From JBFKUL01 sp041635755 (GTDB taxonomy: Bacteria > Pseudomonadota > Gammaproteobacteria > Burkholderiales > SG8-39), in NCBI GenBank assembly GCA_041635755.1, contig JBFKUL010000002.1, forward strand, positions 1-34,198: a DNA stretch of 34,198 nt. Reading direction: 5' to 3'. How positions within the stretch are numbered: position 1 is the stretch's first letter; each line of letters opens with the position of its first letter. Positions 1 to 7,917 of the stretch are shown here, one piece after another. Below the pieces are notes generated by a model, which saw only the letters and a program-made list of their open reading frames with translations, was not told the origin of the DNA and did not search any database. The position numbers and the translations under genes are program-made.

Positions 1-1
1 C

Positions 2-670
2 AACAAGGACGCGCGTTGCTGGAACCGCGACGTGATTCACACGTTGAAGAAGCCGTTCAAGAAGAACACCGGCATCGCGGTGCTGCGCGGCAATCTGTGC
101 CCGGACGGCGCCATCATCAAGCCCTCGGCGGCCACTCCCAAACTGCTCAAGCACCGCGGCCGCGCCGTGGTGTTCGAGGATATCGAGGATTTCCACAAGC
201 GCATTGACGACCCGAATCTCGACATCGACGAGCGCTCGATCATGGTGCTGAAGAACTGCGGGCCGAAGGGCTACCCTGGCATGGCGGAAGTCGGCAACAT
301 GCCGCTGCCGCCAAAGGTGCTGAAGAAGGGCATCACCGACATGGTGCGCATCTCGGATGCGCGCATGAGCGGTACCGCATACGGCACGGTGGTGCTGCAT
401 GCCTCGCCCGAGGCGGCCGCGGGCGGCGTGCTGGCGTTGGTCCAGAACGGCGACGAGATCGAGCTCGACGTCGCCAAGCGCCGCCTCGAGCTCTTGGTGA
501 GCAAGAAGGAACTCGCGAAGCGCAAGGCAAAGTGGAAGGCGCCCAAGCCGCCGCTCGAGCGAGGATACTGGCGACTTTACTTCGACCACGTGCTGCAGGC
601 GCACGAGGGCGCGGACCTCGATTTCCTGGTGGGCCGCAGCGGACCCTTCGTCCCTCGCGACAACCACTAG
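2..670 (+). CDS. IlvD/Edd family dehydratase, C-terminal part (5' truncated by window edge)
   Basis: The reading frame is open from the first bases of the window and stops at 670, so only the last ~222 residues are present. Seen: the C-terminal beta-barrel half of the dihydroxyacid / sugar-acid dehydratase family, with LRGNLCPDGAIIKPS, KNCGPKGYPGMAE, a SDARMSGTAYGTVVLH block and a final DFLVGRSGPFVPRDNH tail. Family knowledge: these Fe-S enzymes remove water from 2,3-dihydroxy acids. The tail looks more like the sugar-acid branch (arabonate, xylonate or galactonate-type) than IlvD itself. The iron-sulfur cysteines lie upstream of the window, so substrate cannot be assigned. The next gene, 102 bases downstream on the same strand, is a second sugar-acid dehydratase, which supports a catabolic role. 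Confidence 0.85.
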   Translation, partial: NKDARCWNRDVIHTLKKPFKKNTGIAVLRGNLCPDGAIIKPSAATPKLLKHRGRAVVFEDIEDFHKRIDDPNLDIDERSIMVLKNCGPKGYPGMAEVGNMPLPPKVLKKGITDMVRISDARMSGTAYGTVVLHASPEAAAGGVLALVQNGDEIELDVAKRRLELLVSKKELAKRKAKWKAPKPPLERGYWRLYFDHVLQAHEGADLDFLVGRSGPFVPRDNH

Positions 671-772
671 CCGCGCAACACGCACACCCGCGCCGGCGGT
701 CTCGTCAGGGCGCCCCCTGCGGTGGTACCCTGCCCGCGACGGACAGAACCGTTTTTTCGTAGGAGCAAGGCC

Positions 773-2293
773 ATGCTGCAAGCCGCCGATCTGATCATCC
801 GATTGAATGCCGCGGACGACGTCGTCATCGCGCGCGTCGAGATCCCGGCCGGCACCATGATCGCGCGCGAGAACGTACGCGCCGAGGTCACCATCCCGGC
901 CGGGCACAAGATCGCCGTGCGCGGCATCGAGCAGGGCCAGCCGGTCAAGCGCTACAACCAGATCATCGGCTTCGCCACCAAGGCGATCCGGCCGGGCGAG
1001 CACGTGCACGTGCACAACCTCGCCATGGGCGAGTTCGAGCGCGACTACGCCTTCTGCAGCGACGTGAAGCCGATCGACTACGTGACGCCCCAGGCGACCT
1101 TCCAGGGCATCGTGCGCGCCGACGGGCGCGTCGCGACGCGCAACTACATCGGCATCCTGACCAGCGTGAACTGCTCGGCTACCGTGGCGCGCATGGTCTC
1201 CGACCACTTCCGCAACAACCTCGCCGACTACCCGAACGTCGACGGCGTGGTGGCCCTCACCCACAAGACCGGCTGCGGCATGGCCACCAATGGCGAAGGC
1301 ATGGAACTCCTGCAGCGCACGCTGACCGGCTACGCGCAGCACCCCAACTTCTATGCGGTGCTTAATATCGGCCTGGGCTGCGAGGCGAATCAGATCAACT
1401 TCTGGCTCGACAGCGCGAAGCTCAAGACCAGCGACAAGCTGCAGGCCTTCACAATCCAGGAGAAGGGCGGCACCACCAAGGCGGTCAAGGACGGCATCGC
1501 CCGCATCAAGGCGCTGCTCCCGGAGGCGAACAAGGTGAAGCGCGAGCCAGTGCCCGCGAGCCACCTGATCCTCGGGCTCGAATGCGGCGGCTCCGACGGT
1601 TACTCGGGCATCAGCGCCAACCCCGCGCTCGGCGCGGCGGTCGACTTGCTCGTGCGCCATGGCGGCACCGCGATCCTCTCTGAGACGCCCGAGGTTTATG
1701 GCGCCGAGCACCTACTCACCCGTCGCGCGGTGACGCGCGAGGTCGGCGAGAAGCTGCTCGCGCGCATCCGCTGGTGGGAGGATTACACTGCGCGCAACAA
1801 GATGGAGATGAACAACAATCCTTCGCCCGGAAACAAAGCGGGCGGCCTTACCACCATTCTCGAGAAATCGCTCGGCGCCGCGGCCAAGGGCGGCACCATG
1901 AACCTGGTCGATGTCTACAAGTTCGCCGAGAAGGTCGCCGCGAAGGGGTTCGTCTTCATGGACACGCCGGGCTACGACCCGGTCTCGGTCACCGGCCACG
2001 TCGCGGGTGGCGCCAACGTCGTGTGCTTCACCACCGGGCGCGGCTCGGTGTTCGGCTGCAAGCCTTCGCCGTCGCTCAAGCTCGCCACCAACACCCGCCT
2101 CTACCAGAACATGGAAGAGGACATGGATATCAACTGCGGCACCATCGTCGATGGCACCGAGACCGTGCCGCAGGTCGGCGAGCGCATCTTCAAGCTGATC
2201 CTCGAGACCGCCTCGGGCACGCAATCGAAATCCGAGGGGCTCGGTTTCGGCGAGGACGAGTTCGCCCCCTGGGTGGTCGGCGCCACGATGTGA
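773..2293 (+). CDS. Altronate dehydratase-like (UxaA family), fused SAF + catalytic domains
   Basis: A 506-residue protein. Residues about 5-95 form an SAF-type N-terminal domain (IPAGTMIARENV, IPAGHKIAVRGI, GEHVHVHN). The rest is the UxaA/GarD catalytic domain (GIVRADGRVATRNYIGI, KTGCGM, LGLECGGSDGYSGISANPALG, GRGSVFGCKPSPSLKLATN). Family members dehydrate altronate or galactarate and need a divalent metal. Full-length UxaA and GarD are of similar size, so the gene is intact. The ATG at 773 is chosen over an in-frame GTG at 722 because AGGAG lies at 761-765 and homology begins there. Together with the upstream IlvD-type dehydratase this suggests hexuronate or aldarate use. The exact substrate is inferred from the family only. 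Confidence 0.87.
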   Translation: MLQAADLIIRLNAADDVVIARVEIPAGTMIARENVRAEVTIPAGHKIAVRGIEQGQPVKRYNQIIGFATKAIRPGEHVHVHNLAMGEFERDYAFCSDVKPIDYVTPQATFQGIVRADGRVATRNYIGILTSVNCSATVARMVSDHFRNNLADYPNVDGVVALTHKTGCGMATNGEGMELLQRTLTGYAQHPNFYAVLNIGLGCEANQINFWLDSAKLKTSDKLQAFTIQEKGGTTKAVKDGIARIKALLPEANKVKREPVPASHLILGLECGGSDGYSGISANPALGAAVDLLVRHGGTAILSETPEVYGAEHLLTRRAVTREVGEKLLARIRWWEDYTARNKMEMNNNPSPGNKAGGLTTILEKSLGAAAKGGTMNLVDVYKFAEKVAAKGFVFMDTPGYDPVSVTGHVAGGANVVCFTTGRGSVFGCKPSPSLKLATNTRLYQNMEEDMDINCGTIVDGTETVPQVGERIFKLILETASGTQSKSEGLGFGEDEFAPWVVGATM

Positions 2294-2327
2294 CCCGGGG
2301 CAGCGAAGCGCGGTTTGCCTCGGCTCG

Positions 2328-2668
2328 CTAGGGGAACGGCGCCTCGCGCTCGCCACCGTGCGGGCCGTAGAACATCACCCAGACGGCGAAATCGTCGCTG
2401 AAGTCCTCGAAGCGATGCTCCATGCCTGCAGGCACGAACAGAACGTCGTTCAACGCGACGCGCACGCGCTCGCCGCCGCGTACAAAACTGCCCTGGCCGC
2501 GCGCCACGACGTAAATCTCGTCCCGGTCGTGCGGCGTTTGCGGGTCGACGCTCTTCGGCGCGTAATGCCGCAACTCGAGGCTGCCGTGCTCGAACAGCAG
2601 TGCCGAACGGCGCCCTTCGGGCAGCGGCGCCGCTTCAGCTTCAGCGAGCCTCTGGTGCCAGGCCGAAC

Positions 2669-2687
<19 letters not shown>
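2328..2687 (-). CDS. Small single-domain cupin protein
   Basis: A 119-residue cupin. Seen: the first cupin motif around PHDRDEIYVVARGQG, where the usual second histidine is Asp, and the second motif NDVLFVPAGMEHRFEDF with its histidine. This suggests a metal-binding beta-barrel with partly altered ligands. The frame extends upstream to 2870, but that part only shadows the thioredoxin-like gene. The ATG at 2687 gives a normal cupin start and overlaps the end of the upstream gene (stop at 2669) by 19 bases, so translation is probably coupled; no good Shine-Dalgarno is visible. Function is unknown: such proteins can be sugar isomerases, dioxygenase-like or purely binding proteins. Confidence 0.75.
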
Positions 2688-3226
<539 letters not shown>

Positions 3227-3252
3227 GAGGATGCTCCTGCTGACTGCGACGC

Positions 3253-3258
3253 TACAAT
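3253..3258 (+). promoter_or_regulatory. Candidate -10 box (TACAAT) for rsmE
   Basis: TACAAT followed by GC ends nine bases before the rsmE ATG (3268). With normal spacing the transcript would start two to four bases before the start codon. No -35 or Shine-Dalgarno is visible. Confidence 0.4.
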
Positions 3259-3267
3259 GCTAGCATC

Positions 3268-4017
3268 ATGCGCCACCGGCCCGCACGCGCACCGCGCTTT
3301 CATTTGGACGCCGAGCTGCGCAGCGGCACGCGTATCCTCCTCTCCGAGCGAGCCGCGCATCACGCGCTTCGAGTGCTGCGTCTGCGCCCGGGCGACGAGG
3401 TCGTGCTGTTCAACGGTCGCGGCGGCGAGTATCAGGGAGTGCTTGCGAGCGCCGGACGTCGCGGCCTAGCGGCCGAGGTCGGCGCCTGGCACGACGTCGA
3501 GCGCGAGTCCCCGCTCGATGCGACGCTCGTGCAAGGCCTTTCCTCGGGCGAGCGCATGGATCTCACCATTCAGAAGGCGGTCGAGCTCGGCGCGAGCGCC
3601 ATACGGCCGGTATTGACCGAGCGCTCGGTGGTGCGTCTCGCGAGCGAGCGCGCGCGCAACCGCCTCGAGCACTGGCGCCGTATCGCCGTCGCCGCCTGCG
3701 AGCAGTGCGGCCGCAACCGGCTGCCTACGCTCCACGCTCCGGTTGCGCTGGCCGACTACTGCGCGCAGCCCGACGACGCGTCTCTGCGCCTGCTGCTGGC
3801 ACCCGAGGCGACGGTCGCGTTGCGCGATTCGGTCGCGCGCATCGGGCGCACCGTCGCGCTCGCCGCGGGTCCCGAATCGGGGTTCACGGCAGCCGAGGAG
3901 GCGAACCTGGCGGGCGCCGGTTTCATCCCCGTGCGGCTCGGCGCGCGCGTGCTGCGCACCGAGACGGCGGCGCTTGCCGCCCTTGCGGCGCTCAACGCGC
4001 TGGCGGGAGATTTCTGA
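3268..4017 (+). CDS. rsmE: 16S rRNA (uracil-1498-N3)-methyltransferase RsmE
   Basis: A 249-residue SPOUT-family methyltransferase that methylates U1498 of 16S rRNA using S-adenosylmethionine. Seen: an N-terminal PUA-like part (RFHLDAELRSGTRILLSE, VLRLRPGDEVVLFNGRGGEY), the KAVELGASAIRPVLTERS block, and the C-terminal knot with GPESGF and LGARVLRTETAALAAL. The usual knot motif is GPEGGF, so one Gly is replaced by Ser here. The start is ATG 3268. There is no Shine-Dalgarno, and a TACAAT box at 3253-3258 would place transcription within a few bases of the ATG. The gene ends 3 bases before the convergent ankyrin-like gene. Confidence 0.95.
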   Translation: MRHRPARAPRFHLDAELRSGTRILLSERAAHHALRVLRLRPGDEVVLFNGRGGEYQGVLASAGRRGLAAEVGAWHDVERESPLDATLVQGLSSGERMDLTIQKAVELGASAIRPVLTERSVVRLASERARNRLEHWRRIAVAACEQCGRNRLPTLHAPVALADYCAQPDDASLRLLLAPEATVALRDSVARIGRTVALAAGPESGFTAAEEANLAGAGFIPVRLGARVLRTETAALAALAALNALAGDF

Positions 4018-4020
4018 CCG

Positions 4021-4623
4021 CTACTTGATGCTTGCGCGCTCGCGCTCGAACAACGCAAGCATGCGCTGATCGCCCGAGGCGCGCGCGATCTCGAGCGCGC
4101 TCCTTCCTTCGGCATCGCGCGCCGAAAGGTTGACGCCACGGGCATGAAGATAAAGCTCGACCGCCAGCGCGTCGTTCCGTCTCACCGCTTCGAGAAACTG
4201 CTGGGCGTCGTGGTACCTCAGACCCATGGCATGCAGATCCTTGCGCGCCTGCAGCGCGCGCTCGACCGCGAGCGGCTCAGGTTGCAGCGCGGCCCGCGCC
4301 CGCTCGCGTCGCGCGAGCCCCACGAGGTCCTGGGCCACCGCCGCGACCTGGCCGCGGTATTGCGGCGGCATGTCCTCGAACATCTCCTGGAAGAGGCCTT
4401 GCGCGGCGCGGTTGACGTCCTCGTTCTCGCCGGCGAGCATCGCGTCCACGCCCTTGTTCATGGCCTGCGGATCGGGCGATTGCGCGGCAATGCGCACGAA
4501 GGAGTGCACCAGCGACAGCATGCGGCCGAACGTTTGCCAGTCATCGGCTGCGGGCGAGCTGGCGCGGACGGCCGCGGAGGAAGCGAAAAGGGCCAAAGCG
4601 AGCGTGGCGCAGATCAACCGCAT
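4021..4623 (-). CDS. Exported protein with a C-terminal ankyrin-like segment
   Basis: A 200-residue protein with a clear signal peptide (MRLICATLALALFASSAAVRA, probable cleavage after ~residue 21), so periplasmic or outer-membrane associated. The middle is helical and charged. Residues about 145-195 (DAQQFLEAVRRNDALAVELYLHARGVNLSARDAEGRSALEIARASGDQRMLALF) read as one and a half ankyrin repeats. A GGGAG Shine-Dalgarno sits before the ATG. It converges on rsmE and is divergent from argA across 133 bases. I do not recognise a named family. A role in protein-protein contact is inferred from the ankyrin pattern only. Confidence 0.78.
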   Translation of the reverse strand: MRLICATLALALFASSAAVRASSPAADDWQTFGRMLSLVHSFVRIAAQSPDPQAMNKGVDAMLAGENEDVNRAAQGLFQEMFEDMPPQYRGQVAAVAQDLVGLARRERARAALQPEPLAVERALQARKDLHAMGLRYHDAQQFLEAVRRNDALAVELYLHARGVNLSARDAEGRSALEIARASGDQRMLALFERERASIK

Positions 4624-4724
4624 GGGCGTCTCCCGGCAAGGGGTCTCTATGACTGTGCAACGTATCGCAGCACCCTCAGGTTGACCCTGATCGAATCAAT
4701 CTCTGCGCAAACAACTGAATAGCT

Positions 4725-4730
4725 TAGAAT
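4725..4730 (+). promoter_or_regulatory. Candidate -10 box (TAGAAT) for argA
   Basis: TAGAAT in an AT-rich patch 27 bases before the argA ATG. The -35 region is not recognisable. The surrounding sequence does not form a convincing ARG box. Confidence 0.35.
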
Positions 4731-4756
4731 TTCGAAAAACAACGCGCAGGGAGAAC

Positions 4757-6076
4757 ATGTCGGGCACCGTGAATCCTGAGCAGTTCGTGCGCTGGTTTCG
4801 CCAGGCCGCACCCTACGTGCACGCCTTTCGCGGGCGCACCTTCGTCATCGCCTTTGGCGGTGAGATGGTTGCGGACCGCGCGCGCTTCGCCCATTTCGTA
4901 CAGGACGTAAACCTGCTCGCGGCGCTCGGCATCCGGCTGGTGCTGATCCATGGCGCACGGCCACAGATCGAGGCGGAGCTCAAAGCCAAGCGCTTGCGCT
5001 CACGCTACACCAAAGGCCTGCGCATTACCGACGAGGCGGCGCTGGTGGCGGTGAAGCATGCCGCCGGCGTGCTGCGCGTCGAGATCGAGGCGCTGCTCTC
5101 GCAGGGTCTGCCCAACTCACCGATGGCGGGCGCGCGAATACGCGTCGCTTCCGGCAACTACATCACCGCGCGGCCGATCGGCGTGCTCGATGGCGTCGAC
5201 CTGCAGTTCACCGGCGTAGTGCGCAAAGTCGACGCCAACGCGATTGCGCGGCGCCTGGACGCGGGCGAGGTGGTGCTCGTGCCGCATGTGGGGTACTCGC
5301 CGACCGGTGAAGTGTTCAACCTCGCCTGGGAGGACGTCGCCGAAAGCGTCGCCGTGGCGCTCAAGGCCGAGAAGCTGCTCATGTTCACCGACAGGCTGCC
5401 CGCCGACGCCAGGGGCGAACCGCTTGCCGAGCTCACTGCACGCGAGGTGGAGGCGCTGCTGCGCAAGAAAGAGCTCGGCGCCCAGACCCGGCGCGCGCTC
5501 GAGCATGCGCTGCGCGGTCTCGCCGCGGGCGTCGCCCGCGTCCATCTGGTGACGCGGCGCGTATGGGGCGCGACGCTGCTCGAGCTGTTTACCCACTTCG
5601 GCGTCGGCACCATGATCACCGCCGATGCCGTGGAGCGCCTGCGCGCGGCGCGCATCGAAGACGTGCGGGACATCATCGCGCTCATCGAGCCGCTGGAAGC
5701 CGACGGCACGCTGGTCAAGCGCAGCCGCGAGCTGCTGGAGCGCGAGATCGGCAACTTCCAGGTGATCGAGCACGACGGCGCGATCCTCGGCTGCGCGGCG
5801 CTGTATCCATTTCCACAGGCCAAGAGCGCCGAGTTCGCATGCCTTGCAGTCGCCTCCGGCAATCGGGACGCGGGCTATGGCGAGCGGCTGCTCAAGGCCT
5901 GCGAGGATCGCGCACGGGCGCTACGCATCCGGCGCGTGTTCGCGCTCACTACGCGCGCTGCGCACTGGTTCCTTTCGCAAGGCTTTAGGGCGGCGGACGT
6001 CTCGGCGCTGCCCGAGGAGCGCAAGTCGCTCTACAACTGGAAGCGCGGCTCGAAGGTGTTCCTCAAGCGCCTCTAG
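4757..6076 (+). CDS. argA: N-acetylglutamate synthase (amino-acid acetyltransferase)
   Basis: A 439-residue classical two-domain ArgA, close to the ~440 residues usual for the family. It acetylates glutamate with acetyl-CoA, the first step of arginine biosynthesis. Seen: an N-terminal amino-acid-kinase domain (FVIAFGGEMVADRARFAHFVQDVNLLAALGIRLVLIHGARPQIE, then LLMFTDR), which in this family binds the feedback inhibitor arginine. A C-terminal GNAT domain follows from about residue 290 (VRDIIALIEPLE, DGAILGCAALYPF, GYGERLLKACEDRAR). The Shine-Dalgarno AGGGAG lies 6 bases before ATG 4757. A TAGAAT box at 4725-4730 may be the -10. yggX follows on the same strand after 61 bases. Confidence 0.95.
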   Translation: MSGTVNPEQFVRWFRQAAPYVHAFRGRTFVIAFGGEMVADRARFAHFVQDVNLLAALGIRLVLIHGARPQIEAELKAKRLRSRYTKGLRITDEAALVAVKHAAGVLRVEIEALLSQGLPNSPMAGARIRVASGNYITARPIGVLDGVDLQFTGVVRKVDANAIARRLDAGEVVLVPHVGYSPTGEVFNLAWEDVAESVAVALKAEKLLMFTDRLPADARGEPLAELTAREVEALLRKKELGAQTRRALEHALRGLAAGVARVHLVTRRVWGATLLELFTHFGVGTMITADAVERLRAARIEDVRDIIALIEPLEADGTLVKRSRELLEREIGNFQVIEHDGAILGCAALYPFPQAKSAEFACLAVASGNRDAGYGERLLKACEDRARALRIRRVFALTTRAAHWFLSQGFRAADVSALPEERKSLYNWKRGSKVFLKRL

Positions 6077-6103
6077 CGCGACGCGCCGTCGAATCCATCT
6101 CGC

Positions 6104-6109
6104 TATAAT
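6104..6109 (+). promoter_or_regulatory. Consensus -10 box (TATAAT) for yggX
   Basis: A perfect TATAAT followed by GCG in the 61-base argA-yggX gap, giving a leader of about 22 bases that contains CGGAG. No clear -35. Confidence 0.5.
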
Positions 6110-6137
6110 GCGCTAGTCGAACTGCGGAGTTGCTGCA

Positions 6138-6410
6138 ATGGCAAGAATGGTGAAATGCGTGAAGCTCGGCCGCGAGGCCGAGGGCCTCGATTTTCCGCCC
6201 CTTCCCAACGAACTCGGCAAGCGCATCTGGGAGAACGTCTCCAAGGAGGCGTGGGCGCAATGGCTCAAGCAGCAGACCATGCTGGTGAACGAGAACCGGC
6301 TCAACCTCGCCGACCCACGCGCGCGCAAGTACCTCATGGAGCAGACCGAGCGGCATTTCTTCGGCGAAGGCGCCGAGGTCGCCTCGGGCTACGTACCGCC
6401 CGAGAAGTAG
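6138..6410 (+). CDS. yggX: Fe(2+)-trafficking / oxidative damage protection protein YggX
   Basis: A 90-residue protein matching YggX over its whole length (MVKCVKLGREAEGLDFPPLP, ELGKRIWENVSKEAWAQWL, NENRLNLADPRARKYLMEQTERHFFG). The conserved Cys is at residue 7. YggX is linked to iron handling and protection of Fe-S clusters from oxidants. The ATG at 6138 gives the usual MARMV start, with CGGAG about 10 bases upstream; ATG 6147 is the alternative. It has its own TATAAT box at 6104-6109 and ends before a strong hairpin terminator, so it is probably transcribed separately as well as from argA. Confidence 0.93.
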   Translation: MARMVKCVKLGREAEGLDFPPLPNELGKRIWENVSKEAWAQWLKQQTMLVNENRLNLADPRARKYLMEQTERHFFGEGAEVASGYVPPEK

Positions 6411-6423
6411 TCGCAGACGCACA

Positions 6424-6460
6424 AAGCAAAAAGGGCCGGGGCGACCCGGCCTTCGCTTTT
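6424..6460. terminator. Bidirectional intrinsic terminator between yggX and phoU
   Basis: A stem of 9 pairs: arms 6432-6440 and 6445-6453 around a GGCCGGG/CCCGGCC core with loop GCGA. It is followed on the + strand by TTCGCTTTT and preceded by AAAGCAAAAA, so it can end both yggX (+) and the PDH-rpiA-phoU transcript (-). It is the clearest intrinsic terminator in the window. Confidence 0.85.
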
Positions 6461-6478
6461 GCGCCGCACGGCTCGGCG

Positions 6479-7177
6479 CTACTCAAGCAGCTCGCGCTCG
6501 ACCTGCTCGAGCGAGACGTGGCGCACGTCCCGCCCCTTGACCATGTAGACGACGTACTCGGCCATATTCTTGGCATGGTCGCCGATGCGCTCGACCGCCT
6601 TGGCGATGAACAGGATCTCCAGCGAGCGCGTGATGGTGCGTGGATCCTCCATCATGAAGGTGATCAGCTGACGCATGATGGCGCGGAACTGGTCGTCGAC
6701 CGCCTGGTCCTGCTTGACCACCCGCATCGCCTCGGACACGTCGAGCCGCGCGAAGGCGTCGAGCGACTCGCGCAGCATCGCGAGCGCCCGGTCCGCGACC
6801 CGCGAGAGGTCGATCTGCGGCATGTGCAGGCGTTCGGCGGTGTGGATCAGCTTGGCCATGCGGGCGATCTTCTCGGCCTCATCGCCGATGCGCTCGAGGT
6901 CGGTGATCGTCTTGATCACCGTGATCAGAAGGCGCAGGTCGCCCGCCGCCGGCTGGCGCCGCGCGATGATGTGGCTGCAGGACTCGTCGAGCTCGACTTC
7001 AAGCGCGTTCACGCGGTGATCGTCCGCGATCACCTTGTCGATCAACTCCATGTCGCCGGCGATGAGCGCTTGCATCGCCCGCGTGATCTGCTCCTCGACC
7101 AGGCCGCCCATCTGCAGCACGCGCGAGCGCACGCTTTCGAGCTCGGCGTCGAACTGCTTGGAAATATGCTCTTGCAT
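6479..7177 (-). CDS. phoU: Phosphate signalling regulator PhoU
   Basis: A 232-residue protein of two PhoU helical repeats. Seen: HISKQFDAELESVRSRVLQMGGLVEEQI at the start, then ITDLERIGDEAEKIARMAKLI in repeat 1 and LFIAKAVERIGDHAKNMAEYVVYMVKG in repeat 2. These E/D-rich E-R-I-G-D motifs bind metal in known structures. PhoU restrains the Pst transporter and PhoR kinase. Here no pst or phoBR gene is next to it; it sits downstream of rpiA and the PDH genes. The start is ATG 7177, preceded by purine-rich AGAGAGG, rather than the longer in-frame ATG at 7324, which lies inside rpiA. It ends near the bidirectional terminator. Confidence 0.94.
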   Translation of the reverse strand: MQEHISKQFDAELESVRSRVLQMGGLVEEQITRAMQALIAGDMELIDKVIADDHRVNALEVELDESCSHIIARRQPAAGDLRLLITVIKTITDLERIGDEAEKIARMAKLIHTAERLHMPQIDLSRVADRALAMLRESLDAFARLDVSEAMRVVKQDQAVDDQFRAIMRQLITFMMEDPRTITRSLEILFIAKAVERIGDHAKNMAEYVVYMVKGRDVRHVSLEQVERELLE

Positions 7178-7241
7178 CCAGGCCTTACCTCTCTTGAACA
7201 ATAGCCTATCACGGCGTTGATGACAGCCGCGTGACGCGGCC

Positions 7242-7907
7242 TCAGGTCGGGCCGGCGATCGAACGCACGCCCTCCGCACCGGCGAGCAACAGCAGGTCGG
7301 CAGGCCGGCGCGCAAAAAGGCCATTGGTAACCACGCCGGCGATGCCGTTGAGCTCGGTCTCGAGCGCCGGCGGATCGAGAATGGTCAGCCCATGGCAGTC
7401 GATGATGAGGTTGCCATTGTCGGTCTTGTAGTTCTCGCGCAACTCGGGATGGCCGCCGAGTGCGCGCAACGCGCGACCGACGTGGCCGCGTGCCATCGGA
7501 ATCACCTCTACGGGCAGCGGGAACTTGCCCAGCACGCTCACCAGCTTCGAAGCATCGCAGATGCAGACAAATTTCCTTGCGACCGCAGCGATGATCTTCT
7601 CGCGCGTCAGTGCCCCGCCACCGCCCTTAATCATCGTCAGGTGCTGCGTGACCTCGTCGGCACCGTCGACGTAGACCGGCAGCTCATTGACGCTGTTCAG
7701 ATCGAACACCCGGATGCCGTGCTTCCTCAAGCGCTCGGCGCTCGCTTCCGAAGCGGCGACTGCGCCCTCGATGCGGCCCTTGATGCCCGCGAGGGCGTCG
7801 ATAAAGAAGTTGACCGTCGAGCCCGAGCCGACGCCGACCACAGCGTCCTCGACCACGTGCTTGAGCGCCTCGCGGGCGACGCGCCGCTTGAGTTCGTCCT
7901 GGGACAC
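7242..7907 (-). CDS. rpiA: Ribose-5-phosphate isomerase A
   Basis: A 221-residue RpiA, which interconverts ribose-5-phosphate and ribulose-5-phosphate in the pentose-phosphate pathway. Seen: GVGSGSTVNFFIDAL (phosphate loop), YVDGADEV (catalytic acid region) and MIKGGGGALTREKI (catalytic Lys region), all intact and of normal family length. The start codon is GTG at 7907, only 10 bases after the lpdA stop, with no clear Shine-Dalgarno. This suggests co-transcription and perhaps coupled translation with lpdA. phoU follows after 64 bases. Confidence 0.95.
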   Translation of the reverse strand: MSQDELKRRVAREALKHVVEDAVVGVGSGSTVNFFIDALAGIKGRIEGAVAASEASAERLRKHGIRVFDLNSVNELPVYVDGADEVTQHLTMIKGGGGALTREKIIAAVARKFVCICDASKLVSVLGKFPLPVEVIPMARGHVGRALRALGGHPELRENYKTDNGNLIIDCHGLTILDPPALETELNGIAGVVTNGLFARRPADLLLLAGAEGVRSIAGPT

Positions 7908-7917
7908 GGCGCGCTCG

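Noticed and set aside
4690..4745. Possible ARG box (TGAAT...AAT) before argA
   Set aside because: Only one half-site resembles TGAAT and the partner is at the wrong spacing, so ArgR control cannot be supported.
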